From contig CCNA01000001.1 in assembly GCA_000824805.1 (NCBI GenBank), positions 248,001 through 312,000 on the forward strand: 64,000 bases of DNA, in the 5' to 3' direction. Shown here one piece after another: positions 54,749 to 64,000 of the stretch (positions are counted from its first letter, which is position 1; every line of letters starts with the position of its first letter). This DNA comes from Mesorhizobium sp. SOD10 (lineage in GTDB: Bacteria > Pseudomonadota > Alphaproteobacteria > Rhizobiales > Rhizobiaceae). A program made the translations under genes and the position numbers. Below the pieces are notes generated by a model that was not told the origin of the DNA, did not search any database, and saw nothing but the letters and a program-made list of their open reading frames with translations.

Positions 54749-55048
54749 ATGGCCGCCACGGTTGAACGCAAGGAATACCCGATCTCGATGCGCCTGCCGG
54801 AAGCGGACGTGGCGATGATCGATCGTGCCGCCCGTCTCCGGGGCCGGTCCCGCACGGATTTCGTGCGCGATGCCGCCGTGCGCGCAGCCGAGGATGTGCT
54901 GATGGACAACCGTCTTGTCCGCATGAGCGCGGAAGGATTCGCTGAGTTCATGCAAGTCCTGTCAACTCCGGACGCTCCGGTTCCCGACCTGGTGGAACTG
55001 GCAAAGCGGCCCGCACCGTGGGAAGCTGGTTACACCACGAAGCGCTGA
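54749..55048 (+). CDS. DUF1778 (TacA-like) antitoxin
   Basis: A 99-residue protein. The N-terminal ribbon-helix-helix part reads ATVERKEYPISMRLPEADVA and MIDRAARLRGRSRTDFVRDA, typical of DUF1778 antitoxins that bind DNA. The C-terminal part (about residues 55-99) should wrap the partner toxin. The start at 54749 is chosen for its ribosome-binding site; 54704 lies at the promoter. The GNAT toxin gene follows after three bases. The pair is inserted between trmB and the rimP operon. Confidence 0.88.
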   Translation: MAATVERKEYPISMRLPEADVAMIDRAARLRGRSRTDFVRDAAVRAAEDVLMDNRLVRMSAEGFAEFMQVLSTPDAPVPDLVELAKRPAPWEAGYTTKR

Positions 55049-55051
55049 CCA

Positions 55052-55561
55052 GTGGCCTTATCGGCTCCCGAACCGCTTACCGCAGTTCACGACGTATCCG
55101 GATTTTCCTGCGGGAAGCCTGCGCTTGATGAATGGCTGAAGAGCCGCGCGCTCTCCAACCAGGAGAAGGGCTTTACGGCCGTTCTCGTTGTCCACGAAGC
55201 CGGCCGGGTGGTCGGATACTACGGGTTGGCGCCGACGGCCGTCGTGCCGTCGATCCTGCCTCGGTCGATCCGCACGGGGCAACCGCCCGATCCGGTGCCG
55301 TGCCTGCTCCTTGGCCAGCTTGCGACCGATATCGGATGGGCTGGGCGCGGCATCGGCACGGGCCTGGTAAAGCATGCCCTTCAGCGCTGCGTTCAGGCGG
55401 CGGAACTGATCGGAGGACGCGCGCTGATGGTCAATGCAGTCGATGCGGAAGCGGCGCAATTCTGGCAGCACCGGGGATTTCTCCCGACGAGGGACGATCC
55501 GCTTGTCTTGTTTCGTTCCATCGCGGCAATCGCCGCGTCGCTCGTGGAGGCCCGAAGGTAA
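55052..55561 (+). CDS. GNAT acetyltransferase toxin (TacT/AtaT-like)
   Basis: A 169-residue protein starting at GTG 55052. The opening SGFSCGKPALDEWLKSRALS is typical of GNAT toxins (FxCGxxxLDxWL). The acetyl-CoA-binding segment is IGWAGRGIGTGLVKHALQRC, and the end has FWQHRGFLPTRDDPLVLFRS. Such toxins acetylate the amino group of charged tRNAs and stop translation; the DUF1778 protein neutralises them. The catalytic tyrosine of the family should be within the C-terminal region but is not clear here. Confidence 0.87.
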   Translation: MALSAPEPLTAVHDVSGFSCGKPALDEWLKSRALSNQEKGFTAVLVVHEAGRVVGYYGLAPTAVVPSILPRSIRTGQPPDPVPCLLLGQLATDIGWAGRGIGTGLVKHALQRCVQAAELIGGRALMVNAVDAEAAQFWQHRGFLPTRDDPLVLFRSIAAIAASLVEARR

Positions 55562-55585
55562 GGCGCCGCGTGCGACGAGATGCGG

Positions 55586-55747
55586 TTAGAAGCGGCCGAT
55601 CCGACCGAAAGCGCCCGGATCGATTCCAAGCTTCTTCAGGTCGTCGCGGCGCGGCTTGCGGCCGGCCTCGGCGGCCCGCGCCGCGGCTGCCGCGCTGCCG
55701 GATGTGTTGAAGAAATCGTTAATGAAGAAAAACAATCCACGGTCCAT
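55586..55747 (-). CDS. Possible small protein (53 residues)
   Basis: The frame gives [17 protein letters not shown], then an alanine-rich stretch [18 protein letters not shown] and [18 protein letters not shown] hydrophobic N terminus followed by a basic end with a conserved-looking motif is more protein-like than chance. It starts at the second ATG of a longer open frame (to 55918). There is no strong ribosome-binding site. I do not recognise the family. Confidence 0.4.
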   Translation of the reverse strand: MDRGLFFFINDFFNTSGSAAAAARAAEAGRKPRRDDLKKLGIDPGAFGRIGRF

Positions 55748-55909
55748 ATAGCCAACTTCGCGCGCCACCGCGCGCGTCCTTTTCTTTTGAATGCAACATA
55801 GATGGGTGCGGCCCGCCGTTGGTTGCAAGGCGGCCTGCAGCATGGGCGCCATGCCCGGCGTGCAACCCTGCCCGCTTCGGGCACACTTCGCCCAAGGCTG
55901 CCTGTAGGC

Positions 55910-55938
55910 TTGAAACACAAGTCGGGATCGTCTATATC
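55910..55938 (+). promoter_or_regulatory. Promoter of the rimP-nusA-infB operon
   Basis: TTGAAA (55910-55915) and TATATC (55933-55938) are separated by exactly 17 nt. Transcription would start near 55945, about 20 nt before the terminator-like hairpin at 55966 and 93 nt before rimP. The rest of the 476-nt gap before rimP holds the small minus-strand frame and a TGCCCG-CTT-CGGGCA hairpin at 55869-55883. Confidence 0.65.
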
Positions 55939-55965
55939 AGCCTCAAATTCTTGGTCGGTATGACG

Positions 55966-55997
55966 AAGAGTGGGTCCACCCGGTCCCGCTCTTTTTT
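55966..55997 (+). promoter_or_regulatory. rimP leader attenuator (terminator hairpin)
   Basis: AAGAGTGGG (55966-55974) and CCCGCTCTT (55985-55993) form a stem with one G-T pair around a 10-nt loop, followed by a T run through 55997. It lies between the operon promoter and rimP. A 'rimP leader' attenuator has been predicted computationally in alphaproteobacteria (from memory), and this looks like an example. Confidence 0.7.
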
Positions 55998-56037
55998 ATT
56001 GCCCGCCGGCCGGAAGCCAAAGAGCGACAGGGATCTG

Positions 56038-56670
56038 ATGACTGCAACGGCAAGCGAGGCCGACGACCGTATCATCCGCGAAAGCGGCATCGATGCGCGT
56101 ATTGCGCTGATCGTGCAGCCGGTGCTCAAGGCCATCGGCTTCCGTCTTGTGCGGGTGCAATTGACCGGCCAGAACGGGCTGACGCTGCAGATCATGGCCG
56201 AGCGCGAAGACGGCACCATGACCGTCGAGGATTGCGAAGAGGTCAGCCGCGCGGTGTCGCCGGCGCTCGATGTCGAAGATCCGATCGAAAAGGCGTATCA
56301 TCTCGAAGTGTCCTCGCCCGGTATCGACCGGCCGCTGGTGCGCAAATCGGATTTCACCACCTGGACCGGCCATCTGGTCAAGCTGGAGACGTCGATCCTC
56401 ATCGGCGACCGCAAGCGCTTCAAGGGCAAGATCGCCGAGGTTGACGCCGACGGCATCCTGGTCGAGCGCGACAAGGCGGCCTATGGCGAGGAGCCGACGG
56501 TGCGCGTGCCTTATGACGCGATCGCCGAGGCCCGGCTGGTGCTGACCGACGATCTCATCCGCGATGCCCTGTCGAAGGACAACCGGGCGCGCAAGGAAGC
56601 CAGGAAACGCCGCGGCGAAGCGCAAGACGCCGGCGCGGACGAAGAAAACGAAACCGAACAGGAAATTTGA
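56038..56670 (+). CDS. rimP: Ribosome maturation factor RimP
   Basis: A 210-residue protein required for 30S assembly. The N-terminal domain shows [20 protein letters not shown] and [39 protein letters not shown] is the family signature. The C-terminal SH3-like domain ends about residue 170 and is followed by a charged tail ([20 protein letters not shown]). The start at 56038 ([12 protein letters not shown]) is inside a longer frame that covers the leader. First gene of the operon ending with truB. Confidence 0.94.
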   Translation: MTATASEADDRIIRESGIDARIALIVQPVLKAIGFRLVRVQLTGQNGLTLQIMAEREDGTMTVEDCEEVSRAVSPALDVEDPIEKAYHLEVSSPGIDRPLVRKSDFTTWTGHLVKLETSILIGDRKRFKGKIAEVDADGILVERDKAAYGEEPTVRVPYDAIAEARLVLTDDLIRDALSKDNRARKEARKRRGEAQDAGADEENETEQEI

Positions 56671-56716
56671 TTGAGTAGCCAGGCCGTGCGCCCGGCGCGA
56701 AATCGGGAGAAAGACA

Positions 56717-58312
56717 ATGGTAGTAAGCGCCAACAGGCTTGAACTGCTGCAGATCGCCGATGCGGTCGCGCGTGAAAAGTCGATCGACAAGCAGATCGTC
56801 ATCGCCGCCATGGCCGATGCGATCCAGAAGGCGGCGCGCTCTCGCTACGGCCAGGAGACCAACATCCGCGCCGACATCAACCCGAACACCGGTGAGATGA
56901 AGCTGCAGCGGCTGATGGAAGTGGTCGAGAAGGTCGAGGACTACGCGACTCAGATCGCGCTTTCCACGGCCCGCGAGCGCAACCCCGACGCCCAGATCGG
57001 CGACTTCATCGCCGAGCAGCTGCCGCCGATGGATTTCGGCCGCATTGCCGCCCAGTCGGCCAAGCAGGTCATCGTGCAGAAGGTGCGCGAGGCCGAGCGC
57101 GACCGGCAGTATGACGAATACAAGGACCGCATTGGCGAGATCGTCAACGGCACCGTCAAGCGTGTCGAATACGGCAACGTCATCGTCGACCTCGGCCGTG
57201 GCGAGGCGATCATCCGCCGTGACGAGCTGATCCCGCGCGAGAATTACAAATATGGCGACCGCGTCCGGGCCTATGTCTATGACGTGCGCCGCGAGCAGCG
57301 CGGGCCGCAGATTTTCCTGTCGCGCACCCATCCGCAGTTCATGGCCAAGCTTTTCACCATGGAAGTGCCGGAAATCTACGACGGCATCATCGAGATCAAG
57401 TCGGTCGCCCGCGATCCGGGCTCGCGCGCCAAGATCGCCGTCATCTCGCGCGACTCCTCGATCGATCCGGTCGGCGCCTGCGTCGGTATGCGCGGCAGCC
57501 GCGTCCAGGCGGTGGTCGGCGAGTTGCAGGGCGAGAAGATCGACATCATTCCATGGTCGCCTTCGGCCGCTTCCTTTATCGTCAACGCGCTGCAGCCGGC
57601 CGAGGTCGCCAAGGTGGTGCTCGATGAGGATGCCGAGCGCATCGAGGTGGTGGTGCCGGACGACCAGCTGTCGTTGGCCATCGGCCGCCGCGGCCAGAAT
57701 GTGCGGCTCGCCTCGCAACTCACCGGCTGGGATATCGACATCCTGACCGAGCAGGAGGAGAGCGAGCGGCGCCAGAAGGAGTTCGTCGAGCGTTCGGCGC
57801 TCTTCATGGAAGCTCTCGACGTCGACGAGATGGTCGGCCAGGTTCTCGCCTCCGAAGGCTTCACGAGCGTCGAGGAAGTTGCCTATGTCGATTCGGGCGA
57901 AATCTCCTCGATCGACGGCTTCGACGAGGACACCGCTTCGGAGATCCAGACCCGCGCCCGCGAATATCTGGAAAAGATCGAGGCCGAGCACGACGCAAAG
58001 CGCAAGGCGCTGGGTGTCAAGGACGAGCTGCGCGAGATTCCCGGCATCACCACCGCCATGATGGTGACGCTTGGCGAGGACGGCGTGAAGACCATCGAGG
58101 ACTTCGCCGGCTATGCCGCGGACGATCTGATCGGCTGGAAAGAGCGTAAGGACGGCGAGACCAAGGTCTATCCGGGCGTGCTCGCCAACCACGGCGTCTC
58201 GCGCGCCGAGGCTGAGCAGATGGTGCTTGCCGCCCGCAAGCAAGCCGGCTGGATCACCGAGGAAGAGCTCGCCGCCGAGCAGGCCGCGGCCGGCGAAACC
58301 GTCGGTGCGTGA
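56717..58312 (+). CDS. nusA: Transcription termination/antitermination protein NusA
   Basis: A 531-residue protein. N-terminal RNA polymerase-binding domain (about 1-125), S1 domain ([20 protein letters not shown]), two KH domains with [19 protein letters not shown] and [20 protein letters not shown], and C-terminal acidic and helix-hairpin-helix repeats ([40 protein letters not shown]). It pauses RNA polymerase and guides antitermination. GGGAGAAAG precedes the ATG. Confidence 0.96.
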   Translation: MVVSANRLELLQIADAVAREKSIDKQIVIAAMADAIQKAARSRYGQETNIRADINPNTGEMKLQRLMEVVEKVEDYATQIALSTARERNPDAQIGDFIAEQLPPMDFGRIAAQSAKQVIVQKVREAERDRQYDEYKDRIGEIVNGTVKRVEYGNVIVDLGRGEAIIRRDELIPRENYKYGDRVRAYVYDVRREQRGPQIFLSRTHPQFMAKLFTMEVPEIYDGIIEIKSVARDPGSRAKIAVISRDSSIDPVGACVGMRGSRVQAVVGELQGEKIDIIPWSPSAASFIVNALQPAEVAKVVLDEDAERIEVVVPDDQLSLAIGRRGQNVRLASQLTGWDIDILTEQEESERRQKEFVERSALFMEALDVDEMVGQVLASEGFTSVEEVAYVDSGEISSIDGFDEDTASEIQTRAREYLEKIEAEHDAKRKALGVKDELREIPGITTAMMVTLGEDGVKTIEDFAGYAADDLIGWKERKDGETKVYPGVLANHGVSRAEAEQMVLAARKQAGWITEEELAAEQAAAGETVGA

Positions 58313-58335
58313 GGTGACCACCAATCGCAAAGCCC

Positions 58336-58995
58336 GTGGACGAGATGAACGATCGCACTTGCATCGTTACGCGCAGGCAGGCCGAAGCGGATGAGCTGAT
58401 CCGCTTCGTCGTCGGCCCCGATTCGGCCGTCGTTCCGGACATCAAGAGAAATCTGCCCGGCCGCGGTTGCTGGGTCACCGCCGATCGCCTACATATCGAT
58501 AAGGCAGCGGCGAAGAACCTGTTTGCCCGTGCTTTCAAGGCACAGGTGACCGTTCCGGCCGATATCGGCGGCATGGTTGACGGGCTGCTCTCCAGATCCG
58601 CTCTGGGCATGCTCGGCCTTGCTCGCAAGGCGGGCGCCGTCGTTCTTGGCGCCGCCAAGGTCGAGAGCGCGGTGCGCGACGGGCAGGCATTGCTCGTGCT
58701 GCATGCGACCGAGGCCTCGGACGATGGCGTCCGTAAGATCAGTCAGGCGCGGCGGGCAACCGTCCATCTCGGCGGTCCCGCCATCCTTGCCTACAAACTT
58801 TTTCCCGAGGCCGAGTTGAGCTTGGCATTGGGGGGTACAAATGTGATACATGCTGCCGTCCTCGCGCAGGACGTGGGACTGGCGGTTGAGAAGCGCGTTG
58901 TTGCGCTCGACCGATATCGGGGCGGTACCCCGAACGATCTGGCAATGCTTGCGGCCGTTGCTGACGAAGATGATGCCGCAGAGGATATGGAATGA
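58336..58995 (+). CDS. YlxR-like RNA-binding protein (DUF448 plus L7Ae-like domain)
   Basis: A 219-residue protein. The DUF448/YlxR domain ([20 protein letters not shown], then [12 protein letters not shown]) occupies residues 1-90. A second domain with [20 protein letters not shown] resembles the L7Ae/YlxQ fold. The combination in one protein is usual in alphaproteobacteria. It is encoded between nusA and infB and is presumed to bind RNA or ribosomes. Starts GTG 58336 or ATG 58345 are both possible. The stop overlaps infB by four bases. Confidence 0.9.
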   Translation: MDEMNDRTCIVTRRQAEADELIRFVVGPDSAVVPDIKRNLPGRGCWVTADRLHIDKAAAKNLFARAFKAQVTVPADIGGMVDGLLSRSALGMLGLARKAGAVVLGAAKVESAVRDGQALLVLHATEASDDGVRKISQARRATVHLGGPAILAYKLFPEAELSLALGGTNVIHAAVLAQDVGLAVEKRVVALDRYRGGTPNDLAMLAAVADEDDAAEDME

Positions 58996-61571
58996 ACGAT
59001 ACGAAATCGGGCGACGACAAGACGTTGAGCGTTACGCCGAAGAAGACCTTGACGCTGAAGCGCCCCGGCCTCGAGCAGGGCACCGTGCGCCAGAATTTCT
59101 CGCATGGCCGTACCAAGTCGGTCGTGGTCGAGACCAAGAAGCGCAAGTTCTCGCTGCCTGGCGACAAGCCGGAGCCGGCGGCGCCGTCCGTCTTCGCGCC
59201 TAAGCCCGCCGCGGCTCCTGTAGCCGCCGCGCCTGCCGTGCAGGAAGCGCCCAAGGCGCCGCCTCCGCCGCCGGAGCGTTCCGGCATGGTTCTGAATGAA
59301 CTCTCGCGCGGCGAGATGGAGGCGCGCCGCAGGGCGCTGGAGGGGTCCAAGGCTCGCGAGGCGGAGGATCGCCAGCGTGCTCTGGAAGATGCCAAGCGCC
59401 GCGCCGAGGAGGAAGAACGCCGCAAGCGCGAGCGCGAGGAATCCGCGCGCCGTCAGGCCGAGGAAGAAGCGCGCCTCCAGGCCGAGGCTGAATCCCGGCG
59501 CCGCGCCGAGGAAGAGGCTCGCCGTCGCGCGCCGCTGGCCGCCGACGTCGCCGCGGCCGATGACGAGGAAGAGGTGAAGCCCAGGCGCTCAGGCGCCGGT
59601 GGTGCGGTCAGCGCGCCGGCGCGCCGCCTCGCCACGCCCGAAGTGGCTCGTCCGGCCAGGCCCGCCAAGGGGGAGGACGACCGCCGCCGCGGCAAGCTGA
59701 CGCTGAACTCGGCGCTGTCGGACGACGACGCGCGCGGACGCTCGCTGTCGTCGATGCGCCGCCGCCAGGAGAAGTTCAAACGCGCGCTGCATAATGAGCC
59801 GCGCGAGAAAGTCATGCGTGAAGTGATCCTGCCTGAAACCATCACCATCCAGGAGCTGGCGCAGCGCATGTCCGAGCGCGCCGTGGATGTGGTCAAGTTC
59901 TTCATGAAGCAGGGCCAGATGATGAAGCCGGGCGACGTGATCGACGCCGACACGGCCGAGCTGGTGGCTTCCGAATTCGGCCATACGGTCCGCCGCGTCG
60001 CCGAATCCGACATCGAGGAAGGCCTGTTCAACATTGCCGACCGCGAGGAAGACCTGGTGTCGCGCCCGCCTGTCGTGACCATCATGGGCCATGTCGACCA
60101 CGGCAAGACCTCGCTGCTCGACGCCATCCGCAACGCCAATGTCGTCTCCGGCGAGGCCGGCGGCATCACCCAGCATATCGGTGCCTACCAGGTCGAGAAG
60201 AACGGTCAGAAGATCACCTTCATCGACACGCCCGGCCACGCCGCCTTCACGGCCATGCGCGCCCGCGGCGCCCAGGTCACCGACATCGCGGTGCTGGTGG
60301 TCGCGGCTGACGACAGCGTGATGCCGCAGACGATCGAATCGATCAACCACGCCAAGGCGGCCGGCGTGCCGATCATCGTGGCGATCAACAAGATCGACAA
60401 GCGCGACGCCGACCCGCAGAAGGTGCGCGCCGAGCTGCTGCGCCATGAGGTGTTCGTCGAGTCGATGGGCGGCGAGGTGCTGGACGTCGAGGTCTCGGCG
60501 ACCAAGGGCACCAATATCGACAAGCTGCTTGAGGCGATCCTGCTGCAGGCTGAAATCCTCGACCTCAAGGCCAATCCGGACCGCACCGCCGAAGGCGCGG
60601 TGATCGAGGCCAAGCTCGACAAGGGCCGCGGCCCGGTCGCCACCGTCCTGGTGCAGACCGGCACGCTGATGCCGGGCGACATCCTCGTCGCCGGCAACGA
60701 ATGGGGCCGTGTGCGCGCGCTGGTCAACGACCGCGGCGAGCATGTGCCGGAAGCGCCGCCGGCAATGCCGGTCGAGGTGCTCGGCCTTCAGGGCACGCCG
60801 CAGGCAGGCGACCGCTTCGCCGTCGTCAACAACGAGGCGCGCGCCCGCGAGATCACCGAATACCGTCAGCGCCTGGCGCGCGAGAAGGCGGTGGCCAAGC
60901 ATGCCGGCCAGCGCGGCTCGCTCGAGCAGATGATGTCGCAGTTGCAGACGAGCGGGCTGAAGGAGTTCCCGCTGGTCGTCAAGGGCGACGTGCAGGGCTC
61001 GATCGAGGCGATCAATGCCGCTCTCGAAAAGCTCGGCAATGACGAGGTCAGGGTGCGGATCGTTCATTCGGGCGCCGGCGGCATTACCGAAAGCGACGTC
61101 TCGCTGGCCGAGACGTCGGGTGCCGCGATCATCGGCTTCAACGTCCGCGCCAACGCGCAGGCGCGCACCGCGGCCGCCGCCGCGGGCATCGAGATCCGCT
61201 ACTACTCGATCATCTACAACCTCGTCGACGACGTGAAGGCGGCCCTTTCCGGCATGCTCTCGCCGGAGCGGCGCGAGACCTTCATCGGCAATGCGGAGAT
61301 CCTCGAGATCTTCGACATCTCGAAGGTCGGCAAGATCGCCGGCTGCCGCGTCACCGAAGGCAAGGTCGAGCGTGGTGCCGGCGTGCGCCTGATCCGCGAC
61401 AACGTCGTCGTCCACGAAGGCACGCTGAAAACTCTCAAGCGCTTCAAGGACGAGGTTTCGGAAGTGCCGGCCGGCCAGGAATGCGGCATGGCCTTCCAGA
61501 ACTACGAGGACATGCGCGTCGGTGACATCATCGAGTGCTTCCGCGTCGAGATGGTGAGCAGGACGCTCTAA
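58992..61571 (+). CDS. infB: Translation initiation factor IF-2
   Basis: An 859-residue GTPase. The N-terminal 270 residues are a highly charged region with long Arg/Glu/Ala helices (about 100-180). The GTPase domain follows with [17 protein letters not shown] near residue 365, [15 protein letters not shown], and [12 protein letters not shown]. Domains II-IV complete the C terminus, ending [14 protein letters not shown]. It places initiator tRNA in the P site. A minus-strand open frame of 674 codons opposite it is a G+C-bias shadow. Confidence 0.97.
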   Translation: MNDTKSGDDKTLSVTPKKTLTLKRPGLEQGTVRQNFSHGRTKSVVVETKKRKFSLPGDKPEPAAPSVFAPKPAAAPVAAAPAVQEAPKAPPPPPERSGMVLNELSRGEMEARRRALEGSKAREAEDRQRALEDAKRRAEEEERRKREREESARRQAEEEARLQAEAESRRRAEEEARRRAPLAADVAAADDEEEVKPRRSGAGGAVSAPARRLATPEVARPARPAKGEDDRRRGKLTLNSALSDDDARGRSLSSMRRRQEKFKRALHNEPREKVMREVILPETITIQELAQRMSERAVDVVKFFMKQGQMMKPGDVIDADTAELVASEFGHTVRRVAESDIEEGLFNIADREEDLVSRPPVVTIMGHVDHGKTSLLDAIRNANVVSGEAGGITQHIGAYQVEKNGQKITFIDTPGHAAFTAMRARGAQVTDIAVLVVAADDSVMPQTIESINHAKAAGVPIIVAINKIDKRDADPQKVRAELLRHEVFVESMGGEVLDVEVSATKGTNIDKLLEAILLQAEILDLKANPDRTAEGAVIEAKLDKGRGPVATVLVQTGTLMPGDILVAGNEWGRVRALVNDRGEHVPEAPPAMPVEVLGLQGTPQAGDRFAVVNNEARAREITEYRQRLAREKAVAKHAGQRGSLEQMMSQLQTSGLKEFPLVVKGDVQGSIEAINAALEKLGNDEVRVRIVHSGAGGITESDVSLAETSGAAIIGFNVRANAQARTAAAAAGIEIRYYSIIYNLVDDVKAALSGMLSPERRETFIGNAEILEIFDISKVGKIAGCRVTEGKVERGAGVRLIRDNVVVHEGTLKTLKRFKDEVSEVPAGQECGMAFQNYEDMRVGDIIECFRVEMVSRTL

Positions 61572-61598
61572 ATTCGGGTATACTTGCCGGAATGAAAC

Positions 61599-61624
61599 GG
61601 GCGGCGGCCGCAAGGCTGCCGCCC
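61599..61624 (+). other. Hairpin between infB and rbfA
   Basis: GGGCGGCGGC (61599-61608) and GCTGCCGCCC (61615-61624) pair over 10 bp with one mismatch and a 6-nt loop. No T tract follows. In the middle of an operon it may serve RNA processing or stability rather than termination. Confidence 0.45.
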
Positions 61625-61695
61625 AGACCGCTCATGCATTTTGAGACATGCGGCGTGGTCCCATCCCGCGCTCCACGATTTCAGGACCGAAGAAT

Positions 61696-62112
61696 ATGTC
61701 CCGTTCGACACAGTCAGGCCCCTCCCAGCGCATGCTGCGCGTCGGCGAGCAGGTGCGCCATGCGCTCTCCGAGACCTTGCAGCGCGGCGAGATCATCGAC
61801 CCGGTAATCGAGAACAGCGTCGTGTCGGTCTCCGAAGTGCGCATGTCGCCCGACCTCAAGATCGCCACCGCCTTCGTCTCGCCGCTTGGCGCGGGCGACG
61901 ACAGCGCCGTGGTCGAAGCGCTCAACAGGCATGCGAAATTCATCCGCGGCCGTGTCTCCGGCGCGTTGAGGCAGATGAAGTACATGCCGGAGTTCCGCTT
62001 CCGGCTCGATACCTCCTTCGACAATTTCGCCAAGATCAATGAACTGCTGAGATCGCCCGGAGTCGCGCGCGATCTCGGTGACGGCAAGAGCAACGACAAG
62101 GACGAGGACTAG
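61696..62112 (+). CDS. rbfA: 30S ribosome-binding factor A
   Basis: A 138-residue protein: [19 protein letters not shown], then [40 protein letters not shown] and [20 protein letters not shown]. This is the single KH-type domain of RbfA, which matures 16S rRNA 5' ends in 30S assembly. The start at 61696 is the family start; the ATG at 61648 adds an unrelated extension. An acidic tail ends the protein. Confidence 0.94.
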   Translation: MSRSTQSGPSQRMLRVGEQVRHALSETLQRGEIIDPVIENSVVSVSEVRMSPDLKIATAFVSPLGAGDDSAVVEALNRHAKFIRGRVSGALRQMKYMPEFRFRLDTSFDNFAKINELLRSPGVARDLGDGKSNDKDED

Positions 62113-62118
62113 GACTAG

Positions 62119-63078
62119 GTGGCGCGTCGCGGCAAGAAAAAGGGGCGGCCGGTCTCCGGCTGGGTGGTGCTGGACAAGCCGGTGGGCATGGGCTCGACCG
62201 AGGCCGTGTCCAAGATCAAGTGGCTGTTCCAGGCCGAGAAGGCAGGCCATGCCGGCACGCTCGATCCGCTCGCCTCCGGCATGCTGCCGATCGCGCTTGG
62301 CGAGGCGACCAAGACCGTGCCTTATGTGCAGGACGGCGCCAAGGTCTACCGCTTCACCGTCGCCTGGGGTGAGGAGCGCTCGACCGACGACCTCGAAGGT
62401 CCGGTGACCGACAGCTCCGACCGCCGCCCGGCCGAGCCCGAGGTGCGGGCGCTCCTGCCGAAATACACCGGCGTCATCATGCAGACGCCGCCGCAGTTCT
62501 CCGCCATCAAGATCGCCGGCGAGCGCGCCTACGACCTCGCCCGCGACGGTGAGACGGTCGAGATCCCGGCGCGTGAGATCGAGATCGGTCGCCTCGACAT
62601 CGTCGAGCATGGCGCTGACAAAACCGTCTTCGAGGTCGAATGCGGCAAGGGCACCTATGTGCGCTCGCTGGCCCGCGACATGGGTCGCGACCTCGGCTGC
62701 TTCGGCCATATCGCCGAGCTGCGGCGCGTCGAGGTCGAGCCGTTCACGGCGGACGATTTCGTCACTGTCGCCGAGCTCGAAGCGGCCCGCTTCGGCGACA
62801 AGGCAGAAGCGGGCCTGGACGAAGACGCGGCTCCGGTCGATTTCAGCGCTATCGACGCGTTGCTTGTCGAAACGGCGGCGGCGCTCGACTGCCTGCCGCA
62901 GGTCGCCGTCAGCGACGACGCAGCAACCAAGATCCGCCTCGGCAATCCCGTCATCATTCGCGGCCGCGACGCGCCGGTCGAGGCCGAGGAGGCCTGCGCC
63001 ACCGCGCGCGGCAGGCTCGTCGCCATCGGCGCCATCGAGCAGGGCATGTTCAAGCCCAAGCGGGTCTTTGCCGGGTGA
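62119..63078 (+). CDS. truB: tRNA pseudouridine(55) synthase
   Basis: A 319-residue enzyme starting at GTG 62119, six bases after rbf[21 protein letters not shown] and the catalytic-aspartate motif [20 protein letters not shown] are plain. [21 protein letters not shown] substrate segment and the [13 protein letters not shown] motif follow, and the C-terminal part is the PUA-like region. It makes pseudouridine 55 in tRNA T-arms. A 107-nt gap without a gene separates it from the corA-like gene. Confidence 0.95.
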   Translation: MARRGKKKGRPVSGWVVLDKPVGMGSTEAVSKIKWLFQAEKAGHAGTLDPLASGMLPIALGEATKTVPYVQDGAKVYRFTVAWGEERSTDDLEGPVTDSSDRRPAEPEVRALLPKYTGVIMQTPPQFSAIKIAGERAYDLARDGETVEIPAREIEIGRLDIVEHGADKTVFEVECGKGTYVRSLARDMGRDLGCFGHIAELRRVEVEPFTADDFVTVAELEAARFGDKAEAGLDEDAAPVDFSAIDALLVETAAALDCLPQVAVSDDAATKIRLGNPVIIRGRDAPVEAEEACATARGRLVAIGAIEQGMFKPKRVFAG

Positions 63079-63185
63079 ATCCGGTGCAGGTGTTTGTTGT
63101 TCGCGTAATCCCGGACGGAAAACTGCTGCACACTTCTCCTGGAATCGCTCTAATCTCCGGCTGAGCGCGAAAGCCGCGGGAACTC

Positions 63186-64000
63186 ATGGCAAAGGCTGAC
63201 ACTGGCAAGAAAAGGGCGCCGCTGAAAACCCGTCGGCCACCGGTCGGCGCGTCGCCCGGCACGCTTATCGCCGATCCGGCGGCGCGGCGCAGCGAGCTTC
63301 GGCTGACGCTGATCTCACCCGAGAAATACAAAACAATCGACAATGCCTCGATCGACGATCTCAACACCCATTGTGAGAAATGGCCTGTCGTCTGGCTGGA
63401 TTGCACAGGGCTTGCCAACATCCCGCTGATCGAGGAGATCGGCCGCATCTTCGACCTGCACCCGCTGGCGCTGGAGGATGTCGTCAACACCGGACAGCGG
63501 CCCAAGGTGGATTTCTACGAGGATCATGCCTTCGTCGTCATGCGCATGATCGACGACGTCACCGCGCATCGCTACGAGCAGATCGCGCTATTTTTCGGCG
63601 GTAATTTCGTCGTCACCTTCCAGGAGCGCGAGGGCGATCCGTTCGATCCGGTGCGCAAGCGCATTGCCGGCACGATGCCCAACCGGCTCCGCTCGCGAGG
63701 CGCCGATTATCTCGCCTACGCCCTGATCGATGCCATCGTCGACAGCTACTTCCCGCCCATCGAGGCGGCGAGCGAAACGGTCGACGGCATCGAGGACGAG
63801 ATGCTGAACAAGCCGCACAAGCACCAGATGCGGCAACTGCATGAACTGCGGCGCGACGCCAACGTGCTGAAAGGCGTGCTGTGGCCGATGCGCGACGCGC
63901 TGGCGACGCTGATCCGCAACGACGTGCCCTTCGTGAAGGCCGAGACCAAGATATTCTTCAACGACACGCTCGATCATTCGCTGCGCCTGATCGAGCTGGT
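63186..64000 (+). CDS. CorA-like magnesium/cobalt transporter, N-terminal part (cut by window edge)
   Basis: The first 271 residues are present and open to the window end. After a basic N terminus (MAKADTGKKRAPLKTRRPPV) come VVWLDCTGLANIPLIEEIGR, IFDLHPLALEDVVNTGQRPK and YEDHAFVVMRMI, the order of the CorA cytoplasmic domain. DYLAYALIDAIVDSYFPPIE and MRQLHELRRDANVLKGVLWP form the long stalk helices. The two membrane spans and the GMN motif would lie beyond the edge. It should carry Mg2+ or Co2+ across the inner membrane. It takes the place downstream of truB where rpsO is often found. Confidence 0.88.
   Translation, partial: MAKADTGKKRAPLKTRRPPVGASPGTLIADPAARRSELRLTLISPEKYKTIDNASIDDLNTHCEKWPVVWLDCTGLANIPLIEEIGRIFDLHPLALEDVVNTGQRPKVDFYEDHAFVVMRMIDDVTAHRYEQIALFFGGNFVVTFQEREGDPFDPVRKRIAGTMPNRLRSRGADYLAYALIDAIVDSYFPPIEAASETVDGIEDEMLNKPHKHQMRQLHELRRDANVLKGVLWPMRDALATLIRNDVPFVKAETKIFFNDTLDHSLRLIEL

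Noticed and set aside
59589..61613. Minus-strand open frame of 674 codons opposite infB
   Set aside because: Low-complexity Asp/His/Arg-rich translation with no family features, fully explained as the antisense shadow of infB.

Overview
The window looks like chromosomal DNA of a Mesorhizobium-like member of the Hyphomicrobiales (Rhizobiales). The reasons are the high G+C content, the gene order miaB-phoH-ybeY-corC-lnt-phrR-metK-trmB followed by rimP-nusA-ylxR-infB-rbfA-truB, the SRP RNA-dnaX-ybaB-recR arrangement, a textbook Irr box, a tandem-yejA Yej transporter, and many copies of short palindromic intergenic repeats of the kind scattered through rhizobial genomes. I see no rRNA, tRNA, CRISPR array, insertion sequence or prophage. 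Genus-level identity is inferred from memory of related genomes.

Layout. 1-4.75 kb: a repair pair (ATP-dependent DNA ligase, cut by the window edge, and its metallo-beta-lactamase-fold exonuclease), a TPR-methyltransferase, a small lipoprotein, a P-loop kinase-like protein and a GhrA-type reductase. 4.8-12.4 kb: a five-gene Yej peptide ABC operon with two different substrate-binding proteins. 12.5-16.9 kb: cytochrome c, kdsB, pheA, a Dabb protein, nudC and a HIT protein. 17.0-22.7 kb: SRP RNA, dnaX, ybaB, a SleB-like lipoprotein hydrolase, recR and a lytic transglycosylase. 22.9-28.4 kb: a complete oligopeptide-type ABC operon interrupted by a palindromic repeat. 28.5-33.9 kb: an RND pump with two periplasmic adaptors. 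34.1-36.6 kb: gabT and a ferredoxin reductase. 36.6-43.0 kb: an iron operon (Irr box, long leader with a terminator-like hairpin, imelysin, bfd, bfr, di-heme DUF1111 protein, second imelysin, DUF1513 protein). 43.1-54.7 kb: tsaB-rimI, an acyltransferase, miaB, phoH, ybeY, corC, an AT-richer insert with a two-frame gene, lnt, phrR, metK and trmB. 54.7-55.6 kb: a DUF1778/GNAT toxin-antitoxin pair. 55.9-63.1 kb: the rimP-nusA-ylxR-infB-rbfA-truB translation/transcription operon behind a promoter and attenuator-like terminator. The window ends inside a corA-like gene.

Most genes are ordinary housekeeping functions. The points most worth a second look are three leader regions with intrinsic-terminator-like hairpins just before the first gene (metK, rimP and the imelysin iron operon), a trmB reading frame with no ATG/GTG/TTG start that covers its conserved N terminus, a gene split across two frames at an exactly phased T TTT TTA heptamer, and the composition of the Irr-box iron operon, including a second imelysin that has lost the histidine of the family motif.
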